Notes: generated by a model not told the origin, from the sequence alone. A DNA stretch of 64,000 bases from Massilia sp. Bi118 (GCF_918697865.1 NZ_CAKKMV010000014.1:62001-126000); one strand, 5' to 3'; shown: positions 26,492 to 34,924, counted from the stretch's first letter. Made by a program: numbers and translations.

Positions 26492-27859
26492 ATGCAGACC
26501 CGGCGTTCGACCCAGCAATCTTTTTCCAACACCCTGTCGTGGCTTTACCACGCGTTCGACGCGGTCGCGACCTGGGTAACGCGCCTGTCATGGTGGAAGT
26601 TCTTTCTGTTCGCCGCGCTGATGCTGGTGGCCGGGCAGATCCTGCAGGACGAGCTGTTCTCGGGCGGCGAAGAAGATCCGGTGATCGAGCGCAGCGCGCG
26701 CAAGTCCGAGCCGGCCATCACGATCGACGACAGCGGCATCCGCATCAGCCCGCGCGCCAAGCGGCGCGGCAACGAGGAGGATGCCGATGCCCGGAAAGCC
26801 GCCGAAGCGGCGGCCGCCGCTGTTTCCGCGGACGCCCTGAAGCAGGCCGAGCAGGCGGGCAAGGCCGCGGCGGAAGCGGAAAAGAAGGCGAACGAGGCGG
26901 CAAACAACGCCGACGAAGCGCCGCCCGCAACGCCCGCCACGCCCGTTCCGCCCGTAAACAGCAAGGCCATCGGCGCCAAGCTGGTGCGCGGTGCGAACGG
27001 CGGCGAAGTCCATATCGACCTGCCGCCGCAGATCGGTGAAGCGCTGTCCGACGCGATCGAGGCGGAAGTCGACGATGCCGCCGAAGCCAAGGCGAGGAGC
27101 TACCACAAGCAGGCGTCGACCTGGTTCACCAGCTTCGTCTGGCTGCTGGTGATGGCCCTGTTCGGCACCAAGGCCCTGATGAGCGGCAAGAAGCGCGCGG
27201 AAGCCGAGATGCAGAGCGCCACCCAGGCGGCCGAGCGCGAATCCATGCAGCGCCAGTTGTCGGAGGCGCGGATGGCGGCCATGCAGGCCCAGGTGGAGCC
27301 GCACTTCCTGTTCAACACCCTGGCCTCGGTCGAGCACCTGATCGAGACCGACCCGCCGCGCGCCTCGGCCATGCAGCGCACCCTGATCCAGTACCTGCGC
27401 GCCGTGATTCCGCAGATGCGCGACGCCAACCTGACCACCAGCCTCGGGCGCGAGGTGGACATGGTCACCTCTTATCTGGACCTGCTCAAGATGCGCATGG
27501 AAGAGCGCCTGACGGTCGAACTGCAGATCCCGGACGCCCTGCGCGGCGCGGCCTTCCCGCCGATGATGCTGCAATCGATGGTCGAGAATGCGATCAAGCA
27601 CGGCCTGGAAACCAAGCCCGACGGCGGCCATCTGGCGGTGACGGCGGAAATCGCCGACAGCAAGCTGCGCGTGACGGTGGCCGACGACGGCGTCGGCTTC
27701 GGCGTGGTGCCCAGCAAAGGTACCGGGCTCGGCCTGTCGAACATCCGCGAACGCCTCAAGCTGCTGCACGGCGACGCCGGCCAGCTGCACATCGCCGCCA
27801 ACATCCCGAGCGGGGTGATCGCCACCATCGAAGTCCCCTACCAGCTGGCCTCGAAATAA
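26492..27859 (+). CDS. LytS/YehU-type sensor histidine kinase with large extracytoplasmic region
   Basis: 455 residues. Two membrane segments (about 36-52 and 211-229) bracket an extracytoplasmic region of about 155 residues containing an Ala-rich, charged coiled-coil-like stretch and a proline-rich linker (PPATPATPVPP). The His_kinase domain follows: H271 in QVEPHFLFNTL is the phosphoacceptor, and the ATPase part has MVENAIKHG and GTGLGLSNIRERL. The neighbour downstream is a LytTR response regulator, the normal partner. The stimulus is unknown; the sensor region resembles no domain I recognise. Confidence 0.88.
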   Translation: MQTRRSTQQSFSNTLSWLYHAFDAVATWVTRLSWWKFFLFAALMLVAGQILQDELFSGGEEDPVIERSARKSEPAITIDDSGIRISPRAKRRGNEEDADARKAAEAAAAAVSADALKQAEQAGKAAAEAEKKANEAANNADEAPPATPATPVPPVNSKAIGAKLVRGANGGEVHIDLPPQIGEALSDAIEAEVDDAAEAKARSYHKQASTWFTSFVWLLVMALFGTKALMSGKKRAEAEMQSATQAAERESMQRQLSEARMAAMQAQVEPHFLFNTLASVEHLIETDPPRASAMQRTLIQYLRAVIPQMRDANLTTSLGREVDMVTSYLDLLKMRMEERLTVELQIPDALRGAAFPPMMLQSMVENAIKHGLETKPDGGHLAVTAEIADSKLRVTVADDGVGFGVVPSKGTGLGLSNIRERLKLLHGDAGQLHIAANIPSGVIATIEVPYQLASK

Positions 27860-27935
27860 GTTGTAAGGACGAGCCTATTGCCTGCTACCCGATTTCGTTG
27901 AATAATCGTCACTCTTTCTTTTACCTCTTCCAGCC

Positions 27936-28718
27936 ATGCCTACAGCAATCATTGCCGACGACGAAAGACTGATGCGCGACCTGCTCCGTACCCGCCTGTC
28001 CCAGGTGTGGCCGGAACTGGAAATCGTCGGCGAGGCCAAGAACGGCGATGAAGCCGTGCAGCTGGTCGCCGCGCTGAAACCCGACCTGACCTTTCTCGAC
28101 ATCCGCATGCCGGGCAAGACCGGGATGGAAGCAGCGCGCGACATCGGCGACGCCAGCCAGATCGTGTTCGTGACCGCTTACGACCAGTACGCAGTCGAGG
28201 CCTTCGAGCGCGGCGCCATCGACTACGTGCTGAAACCGCCGGAGCCGGAGCGCCTGCAGGTCACGGTCGAGCGCCTGAAGGAGCGCCTGGCAGCGCCGAG
28301 CGGCGCCGGCGCAAGCGCCTCCGCCAACGTCAGCGACACCGTCACCGCCATGCTGTCGCAACTGGCCGAGAAAATCGCCGCGCCGAAGCCGAAATACCTG
28401 CAATGGATCCAGGCCAGCATCGGCCAGGACCTGCGCATGATCCCGGTCGAGGAAATCCTGTTCTTCCGCTCCGACGAAAAGTACACCTGCGTGCAGACCG
28501 AGAAATTCGAAGCCTTGATCAGGAAGCCGGTGCGCGACCTGGCCGACGAACTCGACCCTTCGCTGTTCTGGCAGATCCACCGCGCGACCCTGGTCAACGT
28601 CAACGCCATCGAAGGCGTGACCCGCGACATCCGCGGCCGCCACCTGGTCCTTATCAAGGGCCGCCCGGACAAGCTCGAAGTCAGCCGCAGCTTCCTGCAT
28701 TTGTTCAAGCAGATGTAA
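27936..28718 (+). CDS. LytR/AlgR-type response regulator
   Basis: 260 residues. Receiver domain with phosphoacceptor D55 in LTFLDIRMPG and conserved D8-D9. After a linker, a LytTR DNA-binding domain (about 155-260) contains IPVEEILFFRSDEKYTCV and FWQIHRATLVNVNAI. It lies 76 bases after the LytS-like kinase and should be its transcriptional output. A terminator follows. Confidence 0.92.
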   Translation: MPTAIIADDERLMRDLLRTRLSQVWPELEIVGEAKNGDEAVQLVAALKPDLTFLDIRMPGKTGMEAARDIGDASQIVFVTAYDQYAVEAFERGAIDYVLKPPEPERLQVTVERLKERLAAPSGAGASASANVSDTVTAMLSQLAEKIAAPKPKYLQWIQASIGQDLRMIPVEEILFFRSDEKYTCVQTEKFEALIRKPVRDLADELDPSLFWQIHRATLVNVNAIEGVTRDIRGRHLVLIKGRPDKLEVSRSFLHLFKQM

Positions 28719-28760
28719 ATCAAGTCCTGGCGAAGCGCTGCCGAGTAAGGTAGATGCCGG

Positions 28761-28783
28761 ACCCGCCTCGCGGGTTGTTTTTT
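28761..28783 (+). terminator. rho-independent terminator after the LytR-type regulator
   Basis: A six-base stem ACCCGC / GCGGGT with a three-base loop is followed by TGTTTTTT, about 40 bases after the regulator stop. Confidence 0.78.
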
Positions 28784-28793
28784 ACTGGCACCC

Positions 28794-29942
28794 ATGAATC
28801 GACAGCGCCTTCGCTCGACCGCCTGGGCCGCGACCTGCTTCCTGATCGGGCTCGCGGCGGGCCGCCGGCTGGGCAGCGAACCCTCCGGAGACCCAGACAC
28901 CGTGCCGGCCAGCCGCCAGATCGTCCAGGACGCCAACGATGCCATCGTCTCCGCCGACGGCAGCTATACCATCGTCATGGCCAACCCGGCCGCCGCCGCG
29001 CTGTTCGGCACCACGGTCGAGGCCATGATCGGCAGCCCGCTGGCGCGCTTCGTCGAGTCGGCCAAGGCCGAGCCGGAAGAGCTGCTCGAATACTTCCGCG
29101 CCGGCAGCGGCCGCGCCGGCCGCCGTTCCACCGATTACGCCGTCACCGGCCTGCGCGCCGACGGCCAGCGCTTCCCCATCGAAGGCTCGATCTCGCGCGC
29201 CAACGAAGGTGCGCCCTTCTACACCGTGATCATGCGCGACGTCTCCGAACGCAAGCGGGTGCAGGAAAAGCTGACGCGCTCGCACGACCAGCTGCGCCAG
29301 CTGTCGGCCGCGCTCCAGACCATCCGCGAAGAAGAGCGCACCCATATCGCCCGCGAGCTGCACGACGACCTCGGCCAGATCCTGGCCTCGCTGCGCATGG
29401 ACCTGACCCTGCTGCAGCAGGCCGACGGCACCTCCGAGGACAGCCTGCGCCTGATGGCCGGCATGGAGCAGAACCTGCTGACGGCGATCGCCTCGCTGCG
29501 CCGCATCGCCACCAACCTGCGCCCGCGCGCGCTCGACGAAGGCGGACTGTATTTCGCCCTCAAAGGCCTGCGCGACGATTTCGTCGAGCGCTACAACATC
29601 CCCACCACCCTGCTCGCCGACGAAGCCGAGCTGCGCCTCGACGACAGCGCCAGCACGGCCATCTTCCGCATGGTGCAGGAGGCGCTGACCAACATCGCGC
29701 GCCACGCCGAGGCCAGCGCCGTCACCATGAATCTGTTCCGCTCGAACAGCGAGCTCCTGATCACGATCCGCGACGACGGCCGCGGCATCCGCCCCGAGGA
29801 CATGGAAAAGGCCGAGTCCCTGGGCCTGATCGGCATGCGCGAACGGGTCTGGGCCATGAATGGCGAAATCAGTATCACCTCCGACGAGCCGCCCGGCACG
29901 CGCATCGACATCGTTGTACCGGTGCACGGGCATACCGTTTAA
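28794..29942 (+). CDS. PAS-containing NarL-type sensor histidine kinase, orphan
   Basis: 382 residues. A short N-terminal hydrophobic segment (about 8-24) may anchor it in the membrane. A PAS domain (about 40-155) is followed by a HisKA_3 dimerisation domain with phosphoacceptor H190 in ARELHDDLGQ, then an HATPase domain (MVQEALTNIARHAEA, DDGRGI, GLIGMRERV). Partners of this kinase type are NarL/LuxR regulators; none is adjacent, because a terminator precedes it and a porin gene follows. Regulated process unknown. Confidence 0.88.
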   Translation: MNRQRLRSTAWAATCFLIGLAAGRRLGSEPSGDPDTVPASRQIVQDANDAIVSADGSYTIVMANPAAAALFGTTVEAMIGSPLARFVESAKAEPEELLEYFRAGSGRAGRRSTDYAVTGLRADGQRFPIEGSISRANEGAPFYTVIMRDVSERKRVQEKLTRSHDQLRQLSAALQTIREEERTHIARELHDDLGQILASLRMDLTLLQQADGTSEDSLRLMAGMEQNLLTAIASLRRIATNLRPRALDEGGLYFALKGLRDDFVERYNIPTTLLADEAELRLDDSASTAIFRMVQEALTNIARHAEASAVTMNLFRSNSELLITIRDDGRGIRPEDMEKAESLGLIGMRERVWAMNGEISITSDEPPGTRIDIVVPVHGHTV

Positions 29943-30034
29943 TCAATCTTTCGTTCTGTCATCAAACCGACATATCTCTTCGATAAGATGCGACGCGTTT
30001 CGACCTGTTTCGTCATCTACTTGGAGAGTTCTGA

Positions 30035-31066
30035 ATGCAAGCCAAACGCCTGGCCGCCGCGATCGCGGTTACCTTCGCCGCCGCAACCCCGCTGTTCGCC
30101 GCCGCCCAGACCAACGTGACCATCTACGGTATCCTCGATGCCGCCATTTCGTCCCAGGACACCGGCGGCCCGGAAGGCCGCACCACCGTGGTCAACTCGG
30201 GCAACCAGTCGAGCAGCCGCTTCGGCTTCCGCGGTACCGAGGACCTGGGTAATGGTCTGAAAGCCATGTTCAACCTGGAAGCGGGCACCGCGATCGACAC
30301 CGGCGCCGGCGACTCCGCCCTGTTCGGCCGCCGCGCCGTGGTCGGCCTCGAAGGCGGCTTCGGCAGCCTGACCCTGGGCCGCGAATACTCGCCGATCGCC
30401 GCCGTCGCCGGCGCCACCGACGCCTTCGGCCAGGGTTTCTACGGCAGCAACCTGTCGGCCTTCACCAGCAACCGCCTGACCCGCCGCCTGGCCAACTCGG
30501 TCAACTACAAATCGCCGTCCTGGAACGGCTTCAAGCTGCTGGCCGCCTACGCCGCCGGCGAAGTCACCGCCGCCAACACCCCGTCGGGCGACCTGAAAGG
30601 CGTCGGCGCCGAATACACGCTGGGTGGCCTCTACCTGGGCGCGGCCTATCACACCATCAACCGCGTCCCCGCCGACGAAGACAAGGAAACCGCCTTCGGC
30701 GCCGGCTACAAGTTCGACCAGCTGGGCGGCTTCGAGATCAAGGGCAACTACCTGGCCGCCGACCGCGAAGGTTCGGCCAAGTACAAGCAGACCAACCTGG
30801 GCGGTTCGATGCCCTTCGGCCCGCACCGCGTGTACGCCAACTACCAGCGCCAAGAACAGGGCGCCGCCCGCGGCAACAGCTGGGCGCTGGCCTACAGCTA
30901 CTCGCTGTCGAAGCGCACCAATCTCTACGCCAGCTATGCTTCCCTGGACAACAATGGCAGCGGCGTGTTCGGGCTGAGCTCTTCGTCGGTGACCATTGCG
31001 CCGGCCGCGACTTTGCTGGGCAAGGATCCGGATGTGTTCTCGGTGGGTTTGCGGCACAGCTTCTGA
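30035..31066 (+). CDS. Gram-negative porin (Burkholderiales OmpC-like family)
   Basis: 343 residues with a signal peptide (cleavage near residue 24) and a 16-strand trimeric porin pattern: NVTIYGILDAAIS at the mature start, SRFGFRGTEDLGNGLKAMFNLE, and the C-terminal FSVGLRHSF ending in phenylalanine. It allows diffusion of small solutes across the outer membrane. It has its own short leader and a strong terminator. Confidence 0.94.
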   Translation: MQAKRLAAAIAVTFAAATPLFAAAQTNVTIYGILDAAISSQDTGGPEGRTTVVNSGNQSSSRFGFRGTEDLGNGLKAMFNLEAGTAIDTGAGDSALFGRRAVVGLEGGFGSLTLGREYSPIAAVAGATDAFGQGFYGSNLSAFTSNRLTRRLANSVNYKSPSWNGFKLLAAYAAGEVTAANTPSGDLKGVGAEYTLGGLYLGAAYHTINRVPADEDKETAFGAGYKFDQLGGFEIKGNYLAADREGSAKYKQTNLGGSMPFGPHRVYANYQRQEQGAARGNSWALAYSYSLSKRTNLYASYASLDNNGSGVFGLSSSSVTIAPAATLLGKDPDVFSVGLRHSF

Positions 31067-31086
31067 TCGCGTAGCCTGAAATGACC

Positions 31087-31120
31087 GCGGCGCAGGAATT
31101 GATTCCTGCGCCGCGTTTTT
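31087..31120 (+). terminator. rho-independent terminator after the porin gene
   Basis: A perfect 13-bp inverted repeat GCGGCGCAGGAAT / ATTCCTGCGCCGC is followed by GTTTTT, 20 bases after the porin stop. Confidence 0.9.
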
Positions 31121-31145
31121 CGTTGTCGCAGCAAGCGCAATCAAA

Positions 31146-31733
31146 CTACTTCATCTGCCCAAAGTATGGTTTGAACGCCACTTGCAATTCTGGAGAAAGC
31201 TGGTTGAAATCAATGCGCTGGCCCTTGAGTTCAGCTCGCAACCGATCCGCACCACCCATTGCCTTTATAAGTCTTATGGCGAGATCGTTGGCCAGCTGCT
31301 GCAGGACTGGCTGTGGAGTCTCGTTAAAATCCCGTGTATCAAATACCTCACGCGCCGGATCGCCTCCACACTTGCTACCTTTTATCGTGTAAACCCCTCC
31401 TTGGGAATCGGTGTCATATAGACTTTCTCCCGGCCCAGGATTACGGCGCTTGAAGTAGCCGGCTAGGACATAGTAGGTTGCCGCCGCGTCCTTCGCTTCT
31501 GCAACGATCCAGACCCGGCCCGTCCATGTGTCGTCATCTGCGACCTGCCCGCACATGGCGCGCACATTCTCCGGTAATGGATCGAGCTTCAGTCCAGTGA
31601 GTTCCAGGCGCAAACCAAGGACTGGCTCCTGCAAGAAGCGTGGCGGGCGGTTACTTGGTGCAGCGTCCGCACTGTTGCCGATCACGGCGAACAACAGGAC
31701 CGCGAGCAGTTTTTTAGTAACGGTAGACAGCAT
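31146..31733 (-). CDS. secreted or periplasmic protein, putative T6SS immunity protein
   Basis: 195 residues starting MLSTVTKKLLAVLLFAVIG, a clear signal peptide with likely cleavage after ADA. The mature part has two cysteines (AMCGQ and SKCGG) that could form a disulfide, and no catalytic motif I recognise. It is the last gene of an hcp-amidase operon and overlaps the amidase gene by 20 bases. Immunity proteins against periplasmic T6SS amidases are small exported proteins encoded just after the effector, so the position and signal peptide support that role; the sequence itself does not prove it. An upstream in-frame start at 31835 would bury the signal peptide and is unlikely. Confidence 0.6.
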   Translation of the reverse strand: MLSTVTKKLLAVLLFAVIGNSADAAPSNRPPRFLQEPVLGLRLELTGLKLDPLPENVRAMCGQVADDDTWTGRVWIVAEAKDAAATYYVLAGYFKRRNPGPGESLYDTDSQGGVYTIKGSKCGGDPAREVFDTRDFNETPQPVLQQLANDLAIRLIKAMGGADRLRAELKGQRIDFNQLSPELQVAFKPYFGQMK

Positions 31734-32106
31734 AGTGTGGCCTTTGTGTACGGTAAGCTTGCCCAGCCCAGAAATCCTTCTGAACAAAGTCTGAAATCCA
31801 GTCTTTACCATCGTAGCCCGCGACATGGCCCGCATTGTTCTTGCTGCCTTTGTAAGGGTCCATGACCATCACATCGCCTTTGACAAAGTTGAACTTGTCG
31901 GGGTCTTTAACGGTGATTTCATGGAAGCCCAACATTTCCAAGGCTGGGCCGTACTCCTTCCCGGTTGGAGGATACTGACCATAAAACTCGGCTCCGCCAG
32001 CCTGTAGCGCCTTCCGAACGTAATGGCCGCATCGGCCTTTGCCGGGAGGCCCCTTGTCCGCGTGATCGCGTAGATGCTTGACGAATTTCTCCAAATCGAC
32101 AGGCAT
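31714..32106 (-). CDS. papain-fold (NlpC/P60-CHAP type) peptidoglycan amidase, putative T6SS effector
   Basis: 130 residues with no signal peptide. The cysteine-nucleophile helix GKGRCGHYVRKALQAGG holds C26, and GHVAGYDGKDW holds H94, followed by W103-I-S-D106; this is the order of an NlpC/P60 or CHAP amidohydrolase. The compact size and position between hcp and an exported small protein are typical of Tae-type type VI effectors that cleave peptidoglycan cross-links in a neighbouring cell. It follows hcp by eight bases. I cannot assign it to a numbered Tae family. Confidence 0.72.
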   Translation of the reverse strand: MPVDLEKFVKHLRDHADKGPPGKGRCGHYVRKALQAGGAEFYGQYPPTGKEYGPALEMLGFHEITVKDPDKFNFVKGDVMVMDPYKGSKNNAGHVAGYDGKDWISDFVQKDFWAGQAYRTQRPHYAVYRY

Positions 32107-32114
32107 GACAGACC

Positions 32115-32609
32115 TCAGGCGATCTTATTCGTTGCCAGATCCCAGCCGCCGGCAGTGTTACCGCCGCCACCCCCGCCGATCTTCTGCTGGGTGTACTTCC
32201 ACTTGATTTTGGAATACTTGAGGTTGACGTTCTCGGTCAAAAACGACTCCTCCCCGCCCATATGCGGCTTGACCATGCCAATCAGGACGTTGTCCAGTTC
32301 GACTTCGAAGTACTTCACACGGTCGCCGTTACCGTCCGCACGGAAGAACTCGAACTTGGCCTTGGGGATCGTCTTCCCGGCTGCGCAGGTCTGCGCCAGG
32401 ATCGGGCTGGACAGATCGGCCAACTTGGAAAAGGCTACGTCGGACATCTCGACCCGCTCGGCAGTGTGACCGCCACCGGTTGATGCCGTTGCGCTCCGCG
32501 GCTGGTGGATTCCCCAGTGGACGCCGGTGACCTCGATCCAGTCCTTATGCTTGTCGTCTTGCGACTCGCCCTTGATGCCATCGATTTGCAGGTAAACGTC
32601 GATTGCCAT
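32115..32609 (-). CDS. hcp: Hcp-family type VI secretion tube protein
   Basis: 164 residues, the usual Hcp length. It shows the family pattern: MAIDVYLQIDGIKGES at the start, the KDWIEVTGVHWGI strand, the HMGGEESFLTENVNLKYSKI segment and a C-terminal KWKYTQQ strand. Hcp forms hexameric rings of the type VI tube and can carry small effectors in its lumen. The start at 32609 is supported by AAGGAG six bases upstream on the minus strand; a longer in-frame start would add 11 residues. No tss genes lie in the window, so this is an orphan hcp. Confidence 0.9.
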   Translation of the reverse strand: MAIDVYLQIDGIKGESQDDKHKDWIEVTGVHWGIHQPRSATASTGGGHTAERVEMSDVAFSKLADLSSPILAQTCAAGKTIPKAKFEFFRADGNGDRVKYFEVELDNVLIGMVKPHMGGEESFLTENVNLKYSKIKWKYTQQKIGGGGGGNTAGGWDLATNKIA

Positions 32610-33105
32610 GCTTTGCTCCTTGGGTTGATGTGTCGTGACCAAGAGCGCATTGTTGCGTCAAGCTGATCGAGAGGGCTTAGCGGGAGTCAACTCAAGCTTT
32701 TCTGGAGATCAAGTAGATGGCAGAAAGTCGATGCGAAAAATAGGTAATACTCAAGAGGAAACGTTCGTCAAAAATAGCTCACGCTATCTTCAAGGAAGTA
32801 ACGGGAACCGGATCCTCGACCGCAAAAGTTCCTATGTCTTTGATTCTTCAACGTTACACCTGATCTGACCGGCGCAAGCTTCCCATTTTCAATACCACTT
32901 GCAATGCTAGCACTGATACGCCAAATCTGACTGCCATTGTAAAGAATCCTCTAAGTTGAGGATGATAGGCTCATTCACCTAAAATTAATACTTAAGTTAT
33001 CTTGTGCTTACTCAACGTCGCCTCTAAAATACCCAAATCACAACCATTGTACTGCAGAATAGAAAAAAGAGTTTTTATTCGGGACCTCCCATTACGGAGA
33101 CTGAC
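32610..33105. other. non-coding stretch upstream of hcp, start of the AT-rich segment
   Basis: About 500 bases between the divergent hcp and the HEPN-like gene. It should hold the hcp promoter and leader. An open frame of 77 codons at 32635-32868 on the plus strand has no ribosome-binding site or recognisable sequence and is not called. Base composition becomes markedly AT-rich from about 32700 onward. No repeat or RNA gene was recognised. Confidence 0.5.
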
Positions 33106-34044
33106 TTGAAAGAAAAAGAAAAAGTACGTAGGTTTGGCTACTATGAAGAGCGGTCAAATAGATCGCTCGATTTTCACGTTTATTCACAAGTCTGGACACC
33201 CGAAAATCTTGAAGAATTTGAAAAAATAACATCGACGATCTTCGTTTTGCAGCCCGTTATGGTCGCTGAAGACGTTGTAGAGAAAAATTACCAAAGTATT
33301 TTTTCTTCGAGCGCAGTTTTAACAGAGCAAATAAACACAGCGAAATCGCAGGTGGCTACTATTTCTGAGCTTTCAATGCATGGTCTTGTAAATGCTGTAC
33401 AAACGGTAACAAATTTTCTCGCTTCTGCAAGTGCATTTTTGGCGCAGACCGAAACACGTATCGGTCGAACATTTGGCAAGGACTCGAAACAAGCAAAGAT
33501 CTGGAACGAATCACGTCGGTCGGAGCATGCAAGTAAATTCGGATACAGATTCATGTACGAACTGCGAAATTTTTCACAACACTTGAGTTTGCCAATATCA
33601 AACTTTGGGCTTTTCGGCGAAAGAGGTGCGGAAGGCGCTCCAATGAGTTTTTCCGTAGGGCTTACTTTAGAGCGCGCTCCGCTTTTAGATAGCGGTTTCA
33701 ATTGGAAAAATCTCCGCGTAGAAATCGCAGCTCTATCTGATGAGTTCTTACTAGTACCTTTAATAGACGAATATCTGCAAAGCATTCGTGAACTTTGCCT
33801 CAAAGCATTGGATTTATTCGATCAGGAAATAGCAACTTCAGTCGATTATATGGCAGCGCTTCAGAGGATTTTCCGAGTGCCCCCTACAGCGATACCGGCG
33901 CTTTTTATCTGTGAGGCAGGCGCTCTATCCCAACCACCGGCGAGCCACGAGCAGGTGCCGGTTGTACAGCTGGCGTATTTATTAAAGCGCCGGACGGCAC
34001 TAACTGAACTTTGCCGGCGTGAACATCGCCCTAGAAATCTTTGA
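33106..34044 (+). CDS. unrecognised protein with HEPN-like R-x4-H motif
   Basis: 312 residues, AT-rich codon use unlike the neighbours. The start is TTG at 33106, with GGAGA at 33096-33100 and a five-base gap. I do not recognise the family. The middle is predicted largely helical and contains YELRNFSQHLSLPI, where R154-N155-x3-H159 fits the R-(N/D/H)-x3-4-H catalytic signature of HEPN ribonuclease domains. The C-terminal 60 residues are less ordered. HEPN proteins occur in toxins and antiphage systems, but no nucleotidyltransferase antitoxin or other partner is next to it. Function remains open. Confidence 0.6.
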   Translation: MKEKEKVRRFGYYEERSNRSLDFHVYSQVWTPENLEEFEKITSTIFVLQPVMVAEDVVEKNYQSIFSSSAVLTEQINTAKSQVATISELSMHGLVNAVQTVTNFLASASAFLAQTETRIGRTFGKDSKQAKIWNESRRSEHASKFGYRFMYELRNFSQHLSLPISNFGLFGERGAEGAPMSFSVGLTLERAPLLDSGFNWKNLRVEIAALSDEFLLVPLIDEYLQSIRELCLKALDLFDQEIATSVDYMAALQRIFRVPPTAIPALFICEAGALSQPPASHEQVPVVQLAYLLKRRTALTELCRREHRPRNL

Positions 34045-34392
34045 GCAATTCCTTGCGAGCTGCCGCCTTGGCTAATCTTTAAATAAACCGCTTTGATGAA
34101 TCAAATCGACGCTGCGGTGGCCACAGCTTGGCGGCGGTGACAAATTCTTTAAAACGGAACTAGCACTACAGATCTACCGGCCCTACTACCCGAAAGTAAA
34201 AGGATTTCGTATCTTTGCAATATATTGACAGGATGCGCTGACAGCTGCCTATGATCAGCTTGGGTCGTCGTTTGAGACAGAAAGCTAGGTTCGGTGCCCG
34301 AGACGTGAAAAAGCCGTCGACGAATCAACGGCTAAGGAAGTACTGACGGAGGCGGCGAGATTGAACCTGCTGCCCTTTGATAGAATTTACAA
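34045..34392. other. non-coding stretch with a tmRNA-3'-end-like tract
   Basis: About 350 bases without a gene. At 34344-34365 the minus strand reads TTCAATCTCGCCGCCTCCGT then CA, close to the TTCAATTCCCGCCGCCTCCA 3' end common in bacterial tmRNA. The tRNA-like stem does not pair well and the CCA end is altered, so this is no intact RNA gene. A small dyad AGCCGT / ACGGCT lies just upstream near 34312-34333. It could be a relic of an attachment site. Confidence 0.35.
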
Positions 34393-34923
34393 TTATTTAA
34401 ACTTGCAAGTCACCACCCAGAAATACTCCCAGCGCGCCACCCGGATCTCCTTCGCCGCATTCGCCAGACGCTTGCGCAGCGCGCTATCGGTCGGATAACT
34501 CATCGGCCGCTCGACGCGCTGGCCATCTTCGGTCGTCACGATCTCGTAGGTATTCCCCTGCAAATCGGTACGCGCCACCGTATTGCTGGTCCCTTCCACA
34601 TAGATCTCGTCCAGCAGCACCAGCAGCGCATCCTTGCCCGACGCCTTCTTCAGCTTCGCCAGGAAAGCATCCTGCTCGTCGCGCTTCAGGCGCGACCAGC
34701 AGAACTCCGCGACCACCGCGCCACAGCCGGCGACGTCGTCCGGGATGGCCGGCACCACACCCTCATCGCCGGTCAGGGTCAGGGTCTGGAGGCCGTCGGT
34801 CAGCTGCGCGACCTGCTCGCGCACGTCCGCCAGGTCGGCATCGCGGTCCGAGAGGCCCTCGCCGTCGTCCTCGTAATCTTCGTCGTCGTAGTCTTCGTAA
34901 TCGTCGTGTTCGTTGTGATTCAT
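34393..34923 (-). CDS. hypothetical protein with acidic N-terminus, downstream of cysB
   Basis: 176 residues. The first 35 residues are very rich in Asp, Glu and Tyr (NEHDDYEDYDDEDYEDD), followed by a soluble alpha/beta-looking part ending in VARWEYFWVVTCKFK. No family is recognised. GC-rich codon use matches the core genome, so it is probably native. Its start lies one base after the cysB stop, so the two are very likely co-transcribed. Confidence 0.72.
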   Translation of the reverse strand: MNHNEHDDYEDYDDEDYEDDGEGLSDRDADLADVREQVAQLTDGLQTLTLTGDEGVVPAIPDDVAGCGAVVAEFCWSRLKRDEQDAFLAKLKKASGKDALLVLLDEIYVEGTSNTVARTDLQGNTYEIVTTEDGQRVERPMSYPTDSALRKRLANAAKEIRVARWEYFWVVTCKFK

Positions 34924-34924
34924 G

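Noticed and set aside
32635..32868. Possible small gene of 77 codons upstream of hcp
   Set aside because: No ribosome-binding site, no recognisable motif, overlaps the expected hcp promoter.
34344..34365. Intact tRNA or tmRNA gene
   Set aside because: Only the last 20-odd bases resemble tmRNA; the T-stem does not pair and the 3' CCA is altered.
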